Below are positions 33,110 through 43,609 of a stretch of 64,000 nucleotides of DNA, in pieces. Origin of the DNA: Isoetes taiwanensis (lineage: Eukaryota; Streptophyta; Lycopodiopsida; Isoetales; Isoetaceae). The notes beneath the pieces are model-generated. The model did no database searches. It had not been told where the DNA came from and worked only from the letters and a program-made list of their open reading frames with translations. The number at the start of each line of letters is the position of its first letter. Positions within the stretch are counted from its first letter, which is position 1. Where the stretch lies: the NCBI GenBank assembly GCA_021234155.1, contig JAJEKV010000103.1:374001-438000 (forward strand), written 5' to 3'. A program made the translations under genes and the position numbers.

Positions 33110-33540
33110 ATATACCGGATAAGCTCAACTTAATCATATGATGGCGATCCACTAAACCCCTTTGCAATCGGGTGGGCATCCTTGCCGCTGTCGGCTTGTT
33201 GACTTTACTCGCAATCATAATCGATGGATCATAATTACGCGAGCAAACACGCATCAACAAACCGGAGGCGATGAGTATCTTCCACGCTGCAAATGATTGC
33301 ATCCTGTACATTATTTTTGCTGCCTTCCCACATAGCAACAACTATTCCTAGTTGTTCGTAATCGTCTGGACCCTTGTCGGTCCTGAAGAACAGACACAAA
33401 TCCTTTCAGCGGTCTCCAGCCACATGTGGTTTGGCCTGTGAAATTTCCATACATCACTTCCGGCCTTCTATCATGTGTTACGATTCTAATGGGTTCTACG
33501 TTGGGCCCGGGGAAAAGATCCAGCGCTGCAATAATAAATG
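33110..33540 (-). pseudogene. Leftward coding fragment, possible methyltransferase relative
   Basis: A leftward run at about 33235-33402 reads DLCLFFRTDKGPDDYEQLGI, then VVAMWEGSKNNVQDAIICSV, ending VDACLLA. An upstream frame has NVEPIRIVTHDRRPEVMYG. The D-x-x-LF-x-x-D-x-G-x-DDY pattern resembles the DITLFVLDSRG...DDY stretch of the element B methyltransferase-like protein, but the match is weak. It could be part of another methyltransferase-type gene interrupted by neighbouring insertions. Confidence 0.3.
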
Positions 33541-33584
33541 AACACAGGTTAAATACACTAGTTACAAAACAATTTCAAGATAAT

Positions 33585-34000
33585 ATGGCGACCGCGATCC
33601 TTGAAAGTTGCTCAAGAAGATCGCGGCCGCGATCCGGTTCAACACTAGCCAGCTAAAATCTAAGTCGCTAACGGCGGTATTCCACCAGTGTGCTCGTAAG
33701 AAAAGTGGTCGCGTTCCTTACGAGCACTGATAGCATTATATTGTGCATGTAATGGTCGCCACAATCGCGGCCGCGATTGTTGTAAGCACTACTGCCCCCA
33801 AAAGAAGAAAGGAGGTGGTCGCAACTATCGCGGTGGCGATCCTGTCGACCTTCTAACTATCTTAAAAAGACATAGTTACAGCGAAGATGATAGCTATGCT
33901 AAACAAAATCGCAGAAAATACCTTCTCTGATGGTGGTCACGACATGATGGCGACGAAAAAGTTGAAGGCGCCGCGGCTACGCTAAGCTCCCACGTAATCG
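33585..34000. repeat. ATCGCGGCCGCGAT palindromes (element C)
   Basis: GCGACCGCGATCC, GATCGCGGCCGCGATCC, AATCGCGGCCGCGATTG and ATCGCGGTGGCGATCC recur in noncoding DNA. Related copies occur at about 34893-34910 and 35070-35085, in front of the DUF8039-like exon. Each is a near-perfect palindrome of 14-16 bp. They form the private motif of element C. Confidence 0.7.
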
Positions 34001-34024
34001 CGAAACCGACGTAAAAATAAGAAG

Positions 34025-34215
34025 GGCTCACTTTTTTATAGGAACCGCCATTATGGCCGAGGCATTGATGACGGGCATTTATGACGGGAGGCATAATTAT
34101 GACCGGCGGCATAATTATGACGGGCGGCGTCAATATGACAAGCATTTATGACAGCTGCGTGATTATGACAGGCGGCGTCATAATCACAGGCATTTATGAC
34201 GGGCTACGTACATGG
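34025..34215. repeat. TATGACGGGCGGCGTC short repeats
   Basis: About nine spaced units alternate GCATTTATGACGGG with GGCATAATTATGAC and GGCGGCGTCA. Some are in inverted orientation around ATAATTAT. The tract does not encode a plausible protein. The rest of 34216-35190 shows no securely supported exon. Confidence 0.7.
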
Positions 34216-35207
34216 CATATTACATTTTTTGTCCAAATATCCCCACCCACGCCGTGCACGTACTGAAAAGTGACTCCTGAAAAATTGTGTCAGGAGGGGT
34301 GCGTGTCGCTATGCAGGGCCCGCGGAAAGGACAACAAATCACCCACGGCACGTCAGTTTTAATTGGATAGGGACAGGGACAATACTGGCATCAAAAAGCC
34401 CCCCCCGTAAGGACATTGTTTTGAAATTCAAATGCAATTCAAAGGAAGTAAAGGCCCTCCAAGACTTTCATTGTAGCAAAGCTTGGGAAGGAGTCTCGGG
34501 CGATGGAGGGAAACATACAAAGGCCGAAGAAATTGAAGGCGCTGTGGTGGATTTCAAAGGCCCTCGTCTGAATTTGAAGGCAATTAAGTATATTTTACGT
34601 TCTTGAATTCATCGAAGGCCAAAGGCAGGCAAGCGCATTCATTAAATTGTGTTTTCATTTAAATCTACCAAATGCATGCCTTCTTGGTGCCCGTTAGATC
34701 AATTGCATGGGGGGAAGGGCACAAATTATACAGTCCAACAGCCTCCATTCTCCTGCATTCGTTAGAAATTTTAATTTGGGAATGAAGATTGCCTCTCTTA
34801 ACAATTCCTGAGATGTTCCTGTTCTTAGACGTTGTTGTGATTCATCTTCTTCTAATGCAGGTCCTGTACGACACAGCTAGTAGTCGTCCGGATCGCGAAG
34901 GCGATCTTGCGCAGCATATTCTAGACTAAGGCACCTATAAATCCTCTAGAAGTAACTAGCTGGTACACGCATAGTGGAGGGGCAAATAGACACTTGTCTT
35001 ATTAATTCTGGTCTTAGCGTGTCTGTCTTCTTCAGGACGTCGAGACAACCCACAAGGTGCTCACCCAGAGCGCGGCTGCGATCCTGCCAACCACTGAAGC
35101 CTTGCTTGGACGTTTGTGTGTGGCTGCTGCTTTAGATGAACAGAAAGTGCTCGGTAACATCGCCATGGCGTTTTCTCTAAGCACTAACGACCATTCTGCT
35201 TGCAGGC

Positions 35208-35582
35208 ATGGCTGGCTCGAAGTCCATACTATTTGACGGAGTCAAAGTGGGCGAGGGAAAAGTACATAGCTTCGACAAGCACCACAACTTGCCCTTGCCA
35301 GAAGATAGCGTAGTAGTGTCTATGGAAGTTATTGTCGACGGAAGCATTGGTTTGCCATATCCTGAACCGGAAATTACAACTCTCGCAGATTCCCTAGGGA
35401 GTTTTATTTTGTGGCCAGCATGGTGGATAGCGTCCCTTATGCACGAACCTGACATATCCGCACCGCCAGCACAGATAAAAAAAATTGACTGGCAGGGGTT
35501 GCAAGCACAGGAAAGCCCCTCCAGGAAAAAGGGTCCAGAAGATGGCATTTCAAGGGACGAGCTAGTCTATGTACATAGATGA
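35208..35582 (+). CDS. DUF8039-like exon of element C transposase gene
   Basis: The frame follows a good splice acceptor (TTGCAG before GCATGGCTGG). It contains VKVGEGKVHSFDKHHNLPLP, then EITTLADSLGSFILWPAWW, matching the pattern of the element B DUF8039-like ORF. After an acidic, Pro/Lys-rich stretch the frame closes at 35582. The next coding frame, in a different phase, begins by 35569 and leads into the DUF7869 region. These are therefore probably parts of one gene joined by an intron or separated by a frameshift. Role inferred: accessory domain of a transposase. Confidence 0.5.
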   Translation: MAGSKSILFDGVKVGEGKVHSFDKHHNLPLPEDSVVVSMEVIVDGSIGLPYPEPEITTLADSLGSFILWPAWWIASLMHEPDISAPPAQIKKIDWQGLQAQESPSRKKGPEDGISRDELVYVHR

Positions 35583-36204
35583 GAATGCTGAGATGATGCC
35601 CCACAGATCGAAAATCACTACTGAAGGGGTGAGAGAGAATGTGAAGAGGCTCCCCTCTGTCCTAACCAAAAAAGACATTCTTCATGAGGTGGACGCCAGT
35701 GTGATGGAGATGACAGGCAAGCACGTCTCTCATTCTTCATTCCTTGGTGGGTGGAAGCTAAATCACGCAGAGGTTGCAATATCAAAAAGGATAGCTTTCT
35801 CCAAGTGCAATACCTGTATTGTAATAAATGAGAAAATGGCTAAGACGAGAGATCCACTGGAGAGAAGAGAATTGCAGATTGAAAGGAAGGCACACATGAC
35901 AGCCCAGATCTCTTGTAGGAGCTTGTACTGGTCATGGAGAGCTTTGTCCCATCGATCACCAAATCAGGCGCTCACTATCATACATGATAAGATGGACCAA
36001 AACAAGACAATGATTCCAAGACTGGAGAAATTAGCAAAATCGGTATGGAGAGGTGAACGCTTGAAAGTTAGCGTGACTGGTGCACTGATGCATGGCCACG
36101 GCACAGGTGCCTTAGGACATTTCTCACTCGACCTTTGGAAGGATGATTCAAATTTTCATGTTGGTTCCTTGACTCATGCTATCAAAACACTGGAGGATAA
36201 TTAA
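35569..36204 (+). pseudogene. N-terminal half of DUF7869 transposase, element C
   Basis: Contains VRENVKRLPSVLTKKDIL, SSFLGGWKLNHAEV, FSKCNTCIVINEKMAK and a basic helical stretch, then LTHAIKTLED just before a stop at 36204. The same succession (SKCNTC, helical stretch) precedes the LDNC core in elements E and D, where it continues without a long gap. Here the core resumes only at 47715, beyond element D. The half-gene is therefore the upstream part of a split gene. About 105 bp of noncoding sequence separate its stop from the left inverted end of D. Confidence 0.6.
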
Positions 36205-36727
36205 CGAAGATAATTGGGGCCATTTGAGAGAAGAAGGTCGGCCTCAGGGCATGTGGGGAACCGCACTCCTCAACAGTGTGGGGTTGAGGACAAAAACAAA
36301 CAATTGCACTGGGCAAAACAAAGTTTAAATTGAAATGCACTTATTTGCTCCAAACGCACTTCAAAAGGAATCTTTGAAAGATTCCCTAAAATTCCCTTAA
36401 AAAGTCCATTTTTAAGGTTTGTTCATGACAGGTGTGACAATTTAGCTAATTTAGGTACCCTTTTTGAGGGGTTGATTGAATATAACTTCTATGCAAAAAT
36501 ATTTAATAGCTATTTTCATCCTCCTAATTTAGAACAAAAAATAGTTACTTATCTAAAGTGTAGCAAAAAAGGGCAATAAAAAAAATAGCAAGGGTTAGTA
36601 GAGTGACAAAGAAGTGATATATTCAAGGTTGTGAAAATTTTACAAAATTATGAACAAAATTGTCAAAAATATAGGAAATTTTGACAAACCCTCATCACCT
36701 GCACTTTCTGTTCTTTACATGTTCGGG

Positions 36728-39255
36728 TCATCGGACAAACTTACATTTTGCAGCAATATCAGGATGCATGTCATCCTCAGACTCATTTAATCCCTGATCA
36801 CTTGAGCCTTCATCCTCAGCTTCACTCTCAAAACTGGATGTACTCGAACGATCTTCTTCCTCACTGTCTACAAGTGAGTCTTCATCATCATCTTTTTTGG
36901 CCACCTTTCTAGGTTGTTTGTCTAATCCACATGCCGACCTTATTAAAGTTTGAGTGACCTTACGTAACTTATTAGCAGCAGTCAGAACAAAGTCATATGC
37001 AAGAACCTTTACTTCAGCTAGATCTATGACAGCAGTGTTTGCTTTGGACTTTGCTCTCTTTCCCACTCCTGTTTTTACGATCTCCAAAGTATAACTCCCA
37101 CTGAAAGCATTGGCAGCATTTGTTCTCATCCAGTGCACTTTTAATTGAGCGGGAATTCCATCCTCTCTTGTTACCTCCATTACTTTAGCTAGCCGAAATG
37201 GCTTCCCGTTTCATCATTATCACCGACAGCCGGCTGAGCATTCCTTTCTCGATCTCGAGACTGAACCCGGATACTTTCGAGCAACTTGTTGTGCCGTATG
37301 CCCTGGGGCGGTGTACATGACTCTGTCATCTTCATCTGAGCTAGCCATTATCTCTGCATGTTCCTCTTGATTCTCAACTTGCATAGAGAGAGTTTGCCTA
37401 GATGGCCAGTTGAATGTAACGGGTCTTCGACCTTGTAATGAAGCTTGTAACATGTCACGTGCTAGAAAAAAAAACCGAGCCCACCATAAAGCATCCGCCT
37501 CCTCAAAGTGGTTAGAGCATGACTGAATACTTGTCTCAATATAATCCAATGATTTGTTTGAGCCAAATGCTCTTCCCTCCTTTTACTCTTTGTGATTTCT
37601 TTCAAGCTTTTTAGAGGCATTTGATTTCTGCAGAGAGCATAGAACTAGTATCGAATGGTGCGAATGAATTGAATACCGACCGGGCCGCCAATCGCAAGGA
37701 TGTGGCATATTTCTTTCTTGTAAGATGGCCTTGCCATCTACAAGTGAGAATTTGATCCGATCTTTGAAATGTAATGTTTCTCAAGGGCTCAATTGCACAG
37801 CGACCCAATTGATCTCCCCGAAAAATCCATTCCTTGAAATCATATGTTTCTTCCAATAGCTCGATGTCTGGACGAGGATTATAGGAATCTTGGATAACCT
37901 CAATCATTGCTGGCAGGCTGAGAGCTTTTTTTCGAGCAAGACGTTTAGAAAACCTCATCGAACATCCGATCAATTTGATCGTGTGTATGACCAACTAGCG
38001 TGAAACCAATCTTCACCTTCTTGAAGATTTGTTTCTCAACTAGCATGGCACAAGTAAGCAAATAATGCCTGATTCTTATTTTCTCTTGTCGTGTTGTCTA
38101 GCTGAAGCTATAGAACCGATGGTATATGTTCTAGATTGGAAAGAAGCTTATTCAATATTGTGATAGTGAGATTTGGATCAGCATGAATGTTTGGATAGTT
38201 CAAAAATGCCTTGCAAGGGGTGTATGAAATCTTCTTCAGGAGCATCCTTAGGCACATTGACAAAATATGGTAGGGTGGTCTTCTTCTGGTCCATTCCATC
38301 AATAACAACCGATATGTAGTTGAGTGGTTGTTCCAAATTTTCTTCCTATGTTTTGTCAATTTTCTCCTTTCCAAAGATTGTTGTTCTCTCATTAGGCTTG
38401 TTCCGGTTTCTCTTTCAATGCATCCAAACGAAAATATGTTCAGAAAGAACCTACTATTAAGTAGAACTAGTCAAGAACACGTCATGGAAGCTTACTTTTA
38501 GTGTGAAGTGTCCTTGCATCTTGTCTCCGAGCTTTTAATTGAGCATGTAGCACAAAATGACATCCCCGGTGCTTTCTAGGAATGGACACGCTGAGAAAAC
38601 TCTTTTTTCCAGAAAGCACGTTGAAGTAAGAGTAGCATAATGTGGCGCTTCTCCAACCTCAACACACATATCCTTATAATTATTGTAGACTTCCACGCTT
38701 CGCGGAAGTTGTCACTCAAGTGGTACATAGGGATGTTAGGGAGTTTCTCGCATGACTCCTTAAAGAAACCTTCCATCCGTGAAACACATTGAAGGGCATG
38801 AATTCGGATATACTTCCCCAATGGCGAGTCATTAATTCACGGATTCTTGTCTAGCCTTTTCTTCAGGCGGTCAAGTCGTCTGCTGCCTAAAGCATAAATC
38901 AATTTAAAGGCTGTTTGACAGACGATGTGGCCACCAGCCGTGTAAGTAAACTTCTCACCATGATCCGGCCTAATATTGAAGGCTAAGTATCCCTCCGGGT
39001 CTAGCAGTCATTGAACTCAGAAACTATCACGAATCAACCTCAATTCCTTTAGTCCAATCTTAAGCAAACAACGTTGAGAACAACAAAGCTTTTGTATGTG
39101 TTGCCCCAAGTGAGCCTCGTCCATAAGTTTCTTTCTTCTTTGGGGTGTACATGCTTTCTTGTGTAACTTTCGCTTAAGGTTTTTACTTGCAGGAGCTTTG
39201 AATTTGAACATAGAGTCTTGTGGCTTTGGTAGGTCCTCGTCTGAGAGATCAACAT
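36728..39255 (-). CDS. DUF7869-type putative transposase gene (element D)
   Basis: Leftward exon-like pieces can be ordered. An N-terminal basic region with APASKNLKRKLHKKAC and CCSQRC lies at 39017-39255. A middle piece is at 38576-38821. A piece with FVNVP-type residues, running into LQLDNTTRENKNQ, is at 38060-38392. FTLVGHTHDQIDRMFDEVF lies near 37920-38010. Positions 37611-37994 and 37220-37549 follow. An acidic C-terminal tail (36728-37180) contains AQLKVHWMRTNAANAFSG. The LDNT...NKN and GHTH-x-x-D motifs match elements C and E. The frame changes between pieces partly match likely introns. The gene is transcribed away from the palindrome array and from the ParB/methyltransferase gene. 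Confidence 0.6.
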
Positions 39256-39800
39256 GAGGTGTTTCTTAGTAGAGACATGGGAGCAACAGATGGTGTACTA
39301 GTAGATGCTGAGAGGTTTGGTGTGGGCAAGTCCTGGGGGGAGGTGATTTCCCTCTCTCTGAAAAAGTCTACGTGGGGAGTTGCGTGGGCTACCGACCGGC
39401 CCCAATTTGTTGTACTATCAATTAACGAAATGGATGGAGTTGGTGTGATTTGCCTCCGGGGAGGCAATCTATGGTGGACTATGGGGAGACGTGCTAAAAT
39501 GAACCGGAGGAGGGAGTCTGAGCTCAGAGGCACGTGGTGGAGTAAAACGAGATTGGTGGGAGCAACGACGCTCGTGAGCGGTGTGGTGGAGTAAAGTGAA
39601 CCGGGATGGAAGCCGAGGTGGTCGTGGTGGAGTAAACCTAACCGACCTGGGCTTTGAATATTGGAGGCGTATTTCGCGGGCTACTTCCTCGGGTCAGCTT
39701 GAGGAGGTGTGAAAGTCATCGAGGAGGAAGCCCTCATGAGCGGAGAGGGAGGCTCTGCAGCTCTTTCTCTCTAGCCATACTTTCGGCCAAGTTAGCGTCA
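39256..39800. other. Spacer upstream of the DUF7869 gene of element D
   Basis: G-rich on the top strand, with TGGTGGAGTAAA repeated about four times (39535-39640). Open frames here on both strands look compositional. I see no supported gene; it may hold the leftward promoter. Confidence 0.4.
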
Positions 39801-39804
39801 CAAT

Positions 39805-40602
39805 CGTATAAATTTATACGACTGTAGGCGACGGTATAAATTTATACGAGATGGTATAAATTTATACTGAGAAGGGCAACTTTGGCGATCAGAGTAAATT
39901 TATATAGAGGTGGTATAAATTTATACGAAGAAGGGCAACTCGAAACACAAATGGTATAAATTTATACCAAAAACTCACGGATACTTGTATGGGAGACGTT
40001 ATGGAGAACCGCTATACACAACGGCACTTAACAGAGGTACTTAAGCCCGACGCCAGTCGACTTATTTCTATATACGCTTTCGAGTCGGCCGTCAAGGCTT
40101 ATATAATAGCTATATATGACCCATACTGGCCATGGCCACGTAAGTCGCTATTCCGTACTATTCTAGTTTCTCATCTCTTTTAATCTGTTGAGTCTAAGCT
40201 CCTTTTGTATAAATTTATAACGGTTGGTTTTGCAAACTGGTATAAATTTATACGCTCGGAAAACGGCGGTATAAACTTATACCGGATTCGTAACACTTGG
40301 CGGTATAAATTTATATGCCTCGAACGAAATGGTATAAATTTATACCCGTCCAAAACACATTCGGGTATAAATTTATACCGCAATACCGCTAAGTGTTGCA
40401 GAACGGTATAAATTTATACCGCAGGTTGAGTATGATAAATTTATACCGCAAGTGTTCTGCAACGGTATAAATTTATACCGCTCGTGCTCGGAGCGTATAA
40501 ATTTATACCGTTCCAGAACACTTTCGGTATAAATTTATACAGAAGGAGAGCAATGTCGTTTTAACAAAAACTTTGTAAACACTTGCGGTATAAATTTATA
40601 CG
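39805..40602. repeat. GGTATAAATTTATACC palindrome array, main block
   Basis: About 18 near-copies of a 16-bp palindrome lie at irregular 20-60 bp spacing, with two wider gaps. Several copies are perfect (about 39952, 40405, 40464) and others vary by one or two outer bases. Further copies lie at 42606, 43211-43385, 44014, 45070-45300 and 46338-46505, giving about 38 by eye. Spacers are unrelated to one another. The open frames through this block (with repeated YKFI) are by-products of the motif. Confidence 0.95.
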
Positions 40603-41247
40603 AGAAGACAACATCCAAGGCTTAAATTCTAATAAAGTGTCGAGTGTCTAAAAAAAGGTGGGTGCAAAATCGGTACTGGGTAGCAGAAATCACCATCCGG
40701 ACGCCGCTTACAAGTGCTTAAAATCGGCGTGTTTTAAACACGACGTGCGTGATTGATCAATTGACATGTAGGGTGCGCGCCCGTCAAATGACAGGCTGAG
40801 AGAATCATGAGCTTGATTGGTGCCGGAAACATGAATGCCTGTAGCTCGCCATATTCGTGGATGGCGGGCTTACCCATCTTGAATTCAAGCAAAATGGAGG
40901 GACTAATTGTTTCCAAGAATTGCCCCGAACCGAAATTCAACAATTTGCCCCTCATCAATTTTGCAATACAATCAAACTGGATAGATGAAACCCAATTCCT
41001 CTCCCCCGCTCACTTTACAAAGCCATTGATGCAGCAAGGAAGAGAGATCGAGGCGAGGATTGTATGCAAAGAAGGTAGCAATGAAGAAGAATTTCCCTTC
41101 TAAAGATTCGCCTTCAAAGAAGAATAAGAAATTGAGACCGAGTGACCAAGAATAAGAGAAAATTTCAAGAGAAATTTTTGAAGTATTCAACCAAATTAGT
41201 ACAAATGTTGATGACAATGACAAAGGTCGTATCCTTGATGGTCTTCT

Positions 41248-42061
41248 TTGGAGGGCAAGGGATTTACAATTGCTTCTATAAAGAAATCTAAGCAGGTTAC
41301 TATGGCCAAGCAAATGGTGAAGAATTTGAAGGAAACAATGCAAGAACATAAGTATGAGAGGAATCATGACATGTTTCGTGCAAGGAAGTCCACCCCGATA
41401 ATGGCAACAAAGCAAGGTACAAATGGTGTCAAGCCATTGAATCAAAATGTAAGGGCAGATTGCTCAAAGATCCCCTTAAAAACAATTTCAAATGCTTTTC
41501 AAAGAAGGGTGCAAGCTAACAAAGGGGAAGGACCTTGGTCAATGTTCAGGAGGAGGAAGCGGATGGATAGCATGTTAGATTACAATAGAGAAGCTGTTCT
41601 CAAGTTCTGGACAGAAAATACAAGAGTTTCTCCATACAAGAAAGACGTGAGGAGGTATGTATCAGAGACAAGAATAAAGATGGAACATCCAATTCACCTT
41701 CTTGAAGTCAGCCAAGGAAGTATTCATCCTATATTGTAGGGTTCATTATATGTAGCATTTATTTGGCATTCACACGATTTTCCTGCAGTTGCAATTCTAC
41801 CTCAGGTTTAGAGAGGAGAATCCTCATATCAAAATTGCATTGCAGACTTTTGAGAGGTTGAAACCGAGTTTTGTAAGGAGGATGCGTGAGAGGCATACAT
41901 GCTGTTGCATCTACCACTTGAAATTTGAATACATCATGCAGGGATTGAACAGCCTGAGAAAATCGGGTGGAGTTCATGACAATTGCAACTGCCACTGTGA
42001 GATTTGTGGCCCTGGCAATGTGCAGCCAAGGAGCATACAATCAAATCCTGAACCATACTAG
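41248..42061 (+). pseudogene. N-terminal part of FWTE-type transposase (element D)
   Basis: The frame 41248-41739 has basic N-terminal residues and then LKFWTENTRVSPYKKDVRR, HPIHLLEVSQ, equivalent to the element A domain at 2660-3163. After a short intron-like gap, the frame 41789-42061 continues with LRFREENPHIKIALQTFERL, RRMRERHTCCCIYH and CNCHCEICGPG. This is the Cys/His-rich segment expected next in this family. The core with ENY and HGKG motifs is absent, because the ParB/methyltransferase gene starts 140 bp downstream. The product is thus truncated. It may be a leftover, or the DNA-binding part may have been kept. Confidence 0.5.
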
Positions 42062-43440
42062 TTGAGTAATAATGTTGTGTTTTAAGGTCAATTGACACAA
42101 ATAAAGGGTTAAAATAGCGTGCATTTTAGGTCCTTTAAGCCACTTTTCTTACAGTTAAAGTGTTTAAAATAGTGGAGAAAAAACGATTTTGATGTAAAAT
42201 GGGTTTTTGTACTTCCGCCAAGATCACGTTCACACAGAAAGGCCAATCATCGAAGCCAAAACCAAAAGAGCCACAAACATATGAACTGAGAGACCAGACA
42301 TGGTACGTACACAGGGGAGCGAGAGAGCGCTTTTCCACTGAGGCGTACCTTTATTTGTGTGATCAGTCAGGGAGGGGAAAGTGGAAGTTAAAAGATTATT
42401 ACCCCGCCGGCGAAATGACAAGCCTCACTGCTACAGAAAATGAAGATGAGATTCTTATGAAGTGCCTAAATGATGACGGGGACGTCAGTTCTACATTATG
42501 AACAGTAGAATGCTTCGTATAAGCATGTGCAAACCTAAAGACGTCCATGATTACATGGCGGAAAATTACAAGAATGGCTATGTAAGTTGGCCTTAGTGGC
42601 TTTACGTATAAATTTATACTGTCATCTTCCTAATTTACTCTGCATTACAGGACATAGTGGACATTTTGTCCTCAGTAATACTATGTGACCAAAAGGTTAT
42701 GGTCAAAGGTCTTTGGTACCCCATTCCTAAAGAAGATGTCGAGAAGGAAGAGGAATCGGAACAAGAAGAGGAAGAGGAGGAACCGGTGGTGACAAGAGGG
42801 AAGAACAAGAGAGCAGCATTGGTAGTAGATACACAGCCTCCTACCAAAAAAAGGTCAAGAACCACAAAGGCCTTGACCATTGAGGAGTCAGCAGAAGCTC
42901 TCCAAAAGGCTCCTGGAGCAGATATTGTTGTGCGGCCCTCAGATAAGTCAAGTGCTATTTTAAAGAGGGTTAATGAGACCAAGCTCCTCAAGCAAACCAT
43001 TTCATTGACACTGAGCACGATTAAGAGGCCACCAAAAAATGAAGATGGGGTCAGAGTGCTTCAGGTCGAGAAAAGTTGTCTGCAGCGACGTGTGGCTATT
43101 CTTAAGCAAAGAATGAGAAGAAATCCTCATGCGCATGTGTCGCCACTAGTTGCGATGGTAGACAGAAGTCAGGTCAACCAACTTAAAGATTACAAAAAGA
43201 TCCTCCTCAAGTATAAATTTATCACAGTAGTATTACGCCTGGCAGAATCCAGATAAATTTATACCGCCGTCTTTGAGCGTATAAATTTATACCGTTCCAG
43301 AACACTTTCGGTATAAATTTATACAGAAGGAGACCAATGTCGTTTCAACAACAACTTTGTAAACACTTGCGTTATAAATTTATACGAGAAGACAACATTC
43401 ATGGTTTAAATTCTCGTAAAGTGTCGAGTGTCTAAAAAAA
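42045..43440 (+). repeat. Partial tandem duplication, first copy
   Basis: The unit beginning TCCTGAACC at 42045 returns at 43441 and runs in parallel to at least about 44600, including the first two exons of the ParB/methyltransferase gene. The last 160 bp of this first copy (43278-43440) duplicates 40494-40661, palindromes included. The duplication thus has a chimeric junction. Confidence 0.85.
42199..43204 (+). pseudogene. Duplicated 5' exons of ParB/methyltransferase gene
   Basis: Exon 1 (42199-42501) reads MGFCTSAKITFTQKGQSSK, then TYELRDQTWYVHRGARERFS and CLNDDGDV. After an ~80-nt intron carrying one palindrome (42606), with a TTACAG acceptor, exon 2 (from 42651) has VMVKGLWYPIPKEDVEKEE, an acidic run, a Lys/Arg segment and VAILKQRMRRNPHAHVSPLV. 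The ParB core that should follow is missing. The frame runs into palindromic DNA at 43205, so this copy is a 5' fragment left by the tandem duplication. Confidence 0.6.
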
Positions 43441-43609
43441 GGTCCTGAACCGTAGTAGTTGAGTAAAAATGCTTTGTTTTAAGTTCAATTGACACAAATA
43501 GTTAAAATAGCGTGCATTTTAGGTCCTTTAAGCCACTTTTCTTACAGTTAAGGTGTTTAAAGTAGTGGATAAAAACTGTATTTTTGATGTAAAAATGGGT
43601 TTTTTTGCG

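Noticed and set aside
40180-40411. Frames with repeated YKFI residues on both strands
   Set aside because: They are the translation of the GGTATAAATTTATACC palindrome array and read similarly in both directions.
39805-40602. A CRISPR-like array (short palindromic repeats with spacers)
   Set aside because: Spacing is irregular, repeats are 16 bp and variable, the context is a spliced eukaryotic transposon, and no cas gene is present.
42635-43018. Leftward Ser-rich frames (also 44043-44312)
   Set aside because: Antisense to the acidic/Lys-rich exon of the ParB/methyltransferase gene; the Ser runs are the complement of Glu codons.
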